Source: Condylostoma magnum
Taxonomy: Eukaryota; Ciliophora; Heterotrichea; Heterotrichida; Condylostomatidae
Length of the DNA: 25,038 nt
Direction of reading: 5' to 3'
Assembly: GCA_920105805.1 (NCBI GenBank)
Contig: CAKKTI010000328.1
Coordinates: forward strand, 1 to 25,038
The number at the start of each line of letters is the position of its first letter. Position 1 is the first letter of the stretch. The notes beneath the pieces are model-generated. The model saw only the letters and a program-made list of their open reading frames with translations, did no database searches and was not told the origin of the DNA. Positions 21,101-25,038 of the stretch are shown one piece after another. A program made the translations under genes and the position numbers.

Positions 21101-21605
21101 TCTAAAATTTTCCTCTTGCTTAATCAATATTAGCTTTGTTAAACTAAGTGATTGTAACTTTTATATAGTACTTTTTACTAATTGCAGTAATAAGACCTTT
21201 TAAAATTATGGTTATAGGAAATATTTTGAATATTTTTTAAGAAATGAATTTAATGATTGTTCTATCTCTTAATATTTATTTATTTAATGATGCTTTATAA
21301 TAAGAAGATTTAGAATTATTTTCTAATATAATTATAATTATGACGATGATCTCTATAATGCTTAATATACTATTTTTTTATATTTCAAGTGTGTACAATG
21401 TAATAAATTGATGCAGAAATCGTAGAAAGAGAAATATCTCGATAATTGCTGTATCAGGTACAGTAAACAATGAAAAATACCTGCTTAACCTCAGTAACCA
21501 AATCTAAACAATGTACGAGTGCTTAATCAAAGTTCTATTATTAATGTAAGGCAATCATCAAATCTATCTTTTGAGGAATAAGAATCTCCTAATTTTAGAA
21601 AGTGA
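15134..21605 (+). CDS. Giant LamG/DUF4215 multi-pass surface protein
   Basis: About 2138 residues if two small introns are removed. It has a short hydrophobic, signal-like N-terminus (MINILITLLSHSEAC) and a small Cys-rich stretch. Five LamG/concanavalin-like beta modules follow at about residues 90-275, 366-556, 596-790, 833-1033 and 1066-1256, separated by Cys-rich linkers; the best module has FTIYTWIYQ and KWHNVAITFN. Two DUF4215-type repeats follow (CGDGKLMGSEGVECDDGNN near 1320 and CGDG...YECDDGN near 1575), then a beta domain and a C-terminus with about six to eight membrane helices from about residue 1835. Similar large Cys-rich multi-pass proteins are common in ciliates; a cell-surface adhesion or sensing role is inferred. 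The frame is constant from 15134 to 19459 and again to about 21462. TGA reads as Trp many times, and TGA 21603-21605 is the proposed stop. Confidence 0.75.
19460..19482 (+). other. Candidate 23-nt GT-AG intron in the surface-protein gene
   Basis: The reading frame changes here. Upstream (…NLRILYT) and downstream (Cys-rich, CNQCIDSY…) are both clearly coding but in different phases. The 23 bases beginning GTGAG and ending TTTATAG have the right length (2 mod 3) to join them. A frameshift in the sequence or a programmed frameshift is the alternative. Confidence 0.5.
21463..21494 (+). other. Candidate 32-nt GT-AG intron near the 3' end of the surface-protein gene
   Basis: After the last membrane helix and the basic CRNRRKRN, a second phase change gives a Ser/Asn/Gln tail (VRVLNQSSIINVRQSSNLSF) ending at TGA. 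GTAAAC…CTCAG, 32 nt, would join the frames. The support is weaker than for the first candidate, because the unspliced frame also stays open for some distance. Confidence 0.3.
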
Positions 21606-21882
21606 GTCAAAAGTTTAGTTATTATTTTTTTACTTAAAAATTAGTTATAGCAGAATTAAGCAGAAAAATATTAGATGGTGTTAAATATACAACATATTTT
21701 AGTGATAGTACTAAATATATAATTACCCGCAATACATTTATATTTCATAAGTGATTTCACAGCTTAATTTAATATCACTCTCTATAAAGCTTAATAATTA
21801 ACTTATCAACTCCTTATTGTCTAGCATTACAAAGCAACATAAAAACAACCTTTGAATTACTTTTAAACTTTACTATATTTAA
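21606..21882. other. Intergenic region, 277 bp
   Basis: This AT-rich sequence lies between the proposed stop of the surface-protein gene and the start of the CH-domain gene on the same strand. I see no gene, RNA or repeat in it. Confidence 0.4.
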
Positions 21883-24381
21883 ATGTAAGGAACTCCAGAG
21901 AGACGACATGTATTTCTCTTAGACTGAGTAAACTCTTTAGATATCCCTTCATGTGCTCTAGTAGACTCATTTGATGACTTACAAAACGGCGACATAGTTG
22001 CAGACATAATAGCCTATCTATTTGGACGAAAATAGCTCTAAGGAATAGAACATGCGCTGATAAACGAACAAGAAGCCCTAGAAAACTGAAGAATCTGCTT
22101 AAGAGAAATGTAAGGAATACTCCCACCAGGCTTAGAATCCATAAAGCCAAAGGACTTCTATGAAGATTAATCAAATGTTATACTCTTACTTGAATTTTTA
22201 AGCCGGATTGAAAGTGATACTGAAGATTTAATCGATACAGAAACTCCGAGAAATGTACCAAAAAAGCCTGCAATTCCTTAATTATTTGAATTTCCAGAGA
22301 TTCCAAAACCTAATATAACTCCAACCCCGATTCTCAGTACTGAATTAAACAAAACTCCGAATAGGGAAGACCGCCCGAAATAGTTTTTTAATAATGCTCC
22401 TGCTTCACTCACTCCTAATTTGAAAAAACCTCCTTTAAGCAAGCCAACTAAACGAAGAATTCCCAGTATTGCCACCAGTGATGATGAATAATAGCTAATA
22501 AGCAAAGAAAACTACAAAAGAACAGCTCATTTCCCAATGTAATAAGAAATTGAGATTCAACCTCCTCCAAGCCAAGCTCACTACACTCCTCCACCTATAG
22601 CTGAAGAGTTTAAAGAAACTATTATTCAATGATTGGAAAAGTTAGGAGTTGTTAAAAAAGGAGCACTTGATTCTTAATTACTTCCAGATTTATGCAGAAC
22701 TGGAGTGCTTTTAAGTGATATTTTGAATAGGGTTAATAGCAGAGATAAGGAAATAAGAGGAATATAAAGAGCTCCTAAGAATAAAACAGTAGCTTTGGCC
22801 AATATTAATAAAACTTTAGAATTGTTAAGAAATTTAGGAAAATTTCCCGCTAAGTTTTTATGGTCTGGCTAAGAAGTTCTACAGGGTAATGAGGAGGTTG
22901 TATGGGGGCTATTGAGAGACATACATAGATACTACACTCATAAGAAGATATAACAAAGACCAATTATAAAAAAACAAGAAACATTCTCTTCAATTACTCC
23001 TGACATATAAGATACTTTTGAATCTTTATAAACACCATTTGTACAGACTCCTACTAACCCTACTCTATAGAAGCAATTCCTAGCTCAGAAGAGCAATTCT
23101 CTACGTTCTTATGCAAACTAATCAAGAATGAGTAGTTATTCTTATAGTAGAAATCCTAGCACTCCTAAACTATATCAGTCAAAAGTGAATAGTAGGCAAA
23201 ATACTCCGCGTCAAAGAGCAGAGCAGCGAAGTGTGCAACTACCTCAAATCACCAACTCTTAAAAGTAAATGGTAGTAGACTGACTATAAGCTTTGAATCT
23301 AGAAGTATCAATAAATGATCTATCAGGCAAACTACTGTGCACTGTGATCAATCTATGCACTAATTCTAATCTGCAAGCAAAGCCAAAATCACTAAAGTAA
23401 AATTTCCACATTGCATTGAGATACCTAAGAGAAAATAAACTAAATGCTCCTGAAAATCTGCTTAAGACTGAGAATGAGCTTATTAGAGGCAACCAGGATG
23501 TACAACTACTGATTATTTATTACTTAATGAAGGAATTTCCCAAGACGCGCCCAATAGAGTATTAAAACTGTGATTTGCCGTATGGAGCAATCGGAATAAG
23601 GCAACTAGAGCAAAACATTTTCTAATGGTTTTAACAACTTGGAATATTTAGCTCTGGGCCCTAATCAATGACTGAACTTATTCCTTACATAAAATCAGGA
23701 CATTTATTAGCCCAGGTAGTCATGACACTCACCCAAGTACAAATCGACATTTCAATAAGACCTAGAACAAAACTAGCAGCTATTGGCAACATTCGTAAAT
23801 CTTTAGAGTTTATACGAAAACTGCCAAAAATGTCGTAAAAATACGTTTGGTAGGAAAAAGAGCTAAATAATGGAAACCTAGGAGTTTTCCTAGGACTTAT
23901 GGAAGATCTTCATAGATGTTATGATGGGCAGCCTTAAAGAAAGGGTTAGAATTACTTCTATGATGGGCCTTACCTCAATACAGAAATTCGCTAATAGACT
24001 AAACAAATTGAGAAAGAAGAGTAAAGAATTGAAACTCCAGAAGTGCAGGAAGAGTAGTATATAAAGCCAGTTAAGCGTGATGACTTGCTTGAATGGTTGG
24101 AGTCGATGGGAATGACTTTTCATAGCTTTTAGAGCATAAATATAGGAGAGTTGATTTGTGAACTTGCCAGTTTTGCCACAGGGAGACCCGTTCCCTTGGT
24201 ATCCAGAGATTAAAACAATTAACAAGGAAATGCATAGAACATTAGTAAAGGGTTAGAAGCATTGCAGGAGGTAGGGCTTAGCAAGATATATATAGGAGCC
24301 TAAAGGCTCCTAGCCTAAGGTGAGGAAAGCACTGTAAGAGCCTTACTCAAGGATATTAGGAAGTTAATAGAGAACTTCTGA
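21883..24381 (+). CDS. Protein with five calponin-homology-like domains
   Basis: This 832-residue single open frame contains five CH-like units: about residues 8-105 (VFLLDWVNSLDIPS), 240-365 (IIQWLEKLGVVKKG … WGLLRDIHRYY), 461-555 (MVVDWLQALNLEVS), 573-685 (IFQWFQQLGIFSSG … GLMEDLHRCY) and 730-832 (LLEWLESMGMTFHS … ALLKDIRKLI). Units 2, 4 and 5 keep the G-N/E-x-x-V-x-x-L-L-x-D-I ending typical of CH-like folds. Between units 1 and 2, and 2 and 3, lie Pro/Ser/Thr/Arg-rich linkers. CH domains bind actin or microtubule-associated partners, so a cortical cytoskeleton scaffold is the likely role. The conserved first Trp is TGA in units 1-3 (21925, 22630, 23281) and TGG in units 4 and 5. The frame ends with TGA at 24379-24381. 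Confidence 0.75.
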
Positions 24382-24409
24382 TTGTAAGTTTAGCTAATTT
24401 TAAATTAAA
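24382..24409. other. 28-nt gap with GTAAGTTTAG after the stop
   Basis: The short gap between the CH-domain stop and the Myb gene carries GTAAGTTTAG at 24384-24393. Similar GTAAG-to-TAG strings follow the tetraspanin stop (2981-2995) and overlap the b5 stop (4652-4639, minus). Confidence 0.3.
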
Positions 24410-25038
24410 ATGGATATTATCAATATTCATAACAATTTGTCTTCTGATTGAATTACCAGTTTATTACTAAGTACTATTTTATTCATAGATCACTTGCGAA
24501 TATATAAAATGGAATAAAGTATAGCAAAGCCAGTGTTTAAATACCCTTTGCCTTTTTGCGTAAACAATTAAGGTAAATCTTAGATTTATCTTATTCCATG
24601 TATCTGAGACAGTAGTATAGATGATTATATACCACTAACTAGCTTTAGTAATGCCAATGAACTGCAAATTCAACCACTACCAGTAATCTCGATTTTGAGA
24701 CAGTAAGAGGAGACCAACTCCGACTTAGACTCAACTGATACAATATTTACAAGTACAATATAAACTGACGGGCACTCAAAGCCACAAGGCTCTAGGGGTA
24801 AATAGTGGTCTTAACAGGAAGATTTAATTTTAGTAAGTTTCGTCGAGGAATAAGGGCTTAAATCCTGGTCAAAAGTAGCGAGACTTTTGAACAATTAAGT
24901 GCATGGAAGGAGAGATGTTAGACTAGGTAAACATTGCAGGGAAAGGTGATTTAATCATTTAAATCCAGACATAAAAAAATCACAATGGAGGGATTTTGAG
25001 GATTTTAAATTGCTGAATTTACATAAGTAGTATGGAAA
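24410..25038 (+). CDS. Myb-family DNA-binding protein (5' part)
   Basis: This open frame runs off the right edge. After about 130 residues of undefined, Ser/Thr-rich sequence comes an R2-type Myb repeat (KQWSQQEDLILVSFVEEQG, LKSWSKVARLLNN, GKHCRERWFNHLNPDIKK) followed by the start of a second repeat (SQWRDFEDFKLLNLHKQYG). The three spaced Trp of the first repeat are present; the third is encoded by TGA (24947-24949), which supports the code. An insertion (VHGRRDVRL) precedes the recognition helix. It is a likely sequence-specific nuclear transcription or chromatin factor. The ATG at 24410 is used here, but the internal ATG at 24509 (MEQSIAKPVFKYP) avoids an odd hydrophobic N-terminus and may be the true start. 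Confidence 0.8.

Noticed and set aside
20349-24225. Minus-strand ORFs at 20349-20624, 21863-22174, 22278-22505, 23259-23492 and 23890-24225, and the plus ORF at 20679-20861
   Set aside because: All lie in other frames over the surface-protein and CH-domain genes, whose frames carry the recognisable motifs.
1-25038. Appearance of a gene-poor or heavily decayed region when read with the standard code
   Set aside because: With TAA/TAG as Gln and TGA as Trp the frames open over hundreds of codons and show intact family motifs, so these are live genes, not pseudogenes.
1-25038. Karyorelict-type code with only TGA as stop
   Set aside because: Several genes (ending at 3735, 6279, 10191, 11354 and 12124) have no in-frame TGA until far inside a neighbouring gene, and eIF3j ends naturally at a TAG.
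1-25038. tRNA, rRNA, CRISPR array, transposon or virus-like element
   Set aside because: I looked for tRNA box sequences, direct or inverted repeats and transposase or reverse-transcriptase motifs by eye and found none; a covariance-model or profile search was not possible.

Overview
This window reads as macronuclear-type DNA of a ciliate with a reassigned genetic code, most likely a heterotrich with the Condylostoma-type code (NCBI table 28). Read with the standard code it looks like debris. Read with TAA/TAG = Gln and TGA = Trp it becomes almost continuous coding sequence with recognisable families on both strands. All three triplets are sense codons here, and all three also appear to end genes. 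TGA encodes the conserved Trp of a DYRK kinase (DIWSVGC), a Myb repeat, a CAP domain and several CH domains, yet ends the tetraspanin-like, YeeE/YedE-like, CinA-like and five-CH genes. TAA or TAG ends the eIF3j gene, the CAP gene, the cyclic-nucleotide-binding gene and others, where no in-frame TGA occurs until deep inside the neighbouring gene. That argues against the karyorelict code, in which only UGA terminates. The species name is inference; the code is read from the sequence.

Layout. 1-345 (-): start of a Ser/Asn/Gln-rich protein, cut by the window edge. 383-1996 (+): long coiled-coil protein, followed in the same frame by a four-helix tetraspanin-like protein (2015-2977) and then a Lys/Glu/Gln-rich coiled-coil protein (3010-3735). 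3746-8504 (-): from 5' to 3', a helical-repeat-like protein, a DYRK-family kinase, a cytochrome b5 domain and a YeeE/YedE-like membrane protein; the last three share one frame. 8505-9056: the longest gap, with one doubtful small ORF. 9057-10121 (+): TPR protein. 10191-14886 (-): from 5' to 3', CinA C-terminal-type protein, tandem cNMP-binding protein, eIF3j, a CAP-domain protein and an unrecognised Gln/Lys-rich protein. 15134-21605 (+): a giant surface-type protein with five LamG-like modules, Cys-rich linkers, two DUF4215-type repeats and a multi-pass C-terminus. 21883-24381 (+): a protein with five calponin-homology-like domains. 24410-end (+): start of a Myb DNA-binding protein.

Genes are packed tightly. 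Several stop-to-start gaps are only 5-32 nt and one convergent pair of stops is 10 nt apart. Introns are rare: most genes are single open frames, and only the giant surface protein clearly needs a frame change (best explained by a 23-nt GT-AG intron at 19460-19482, with a weaker candidate at 21463-21494). I see no rRNA, tRNA, CRISPR, transposon or virus-like element. No single pathway links the genes; the set looks like ordinary ciliate housekeeping, signalling, cytoskeletal and surface genes. The most interesting signals are the three-way ambiguous stop usage, neighbouring genes sharing a frame with no TGA between them, and an 11-base sequence (TGTAAAAAATG) repeated exactly at three gene starts.
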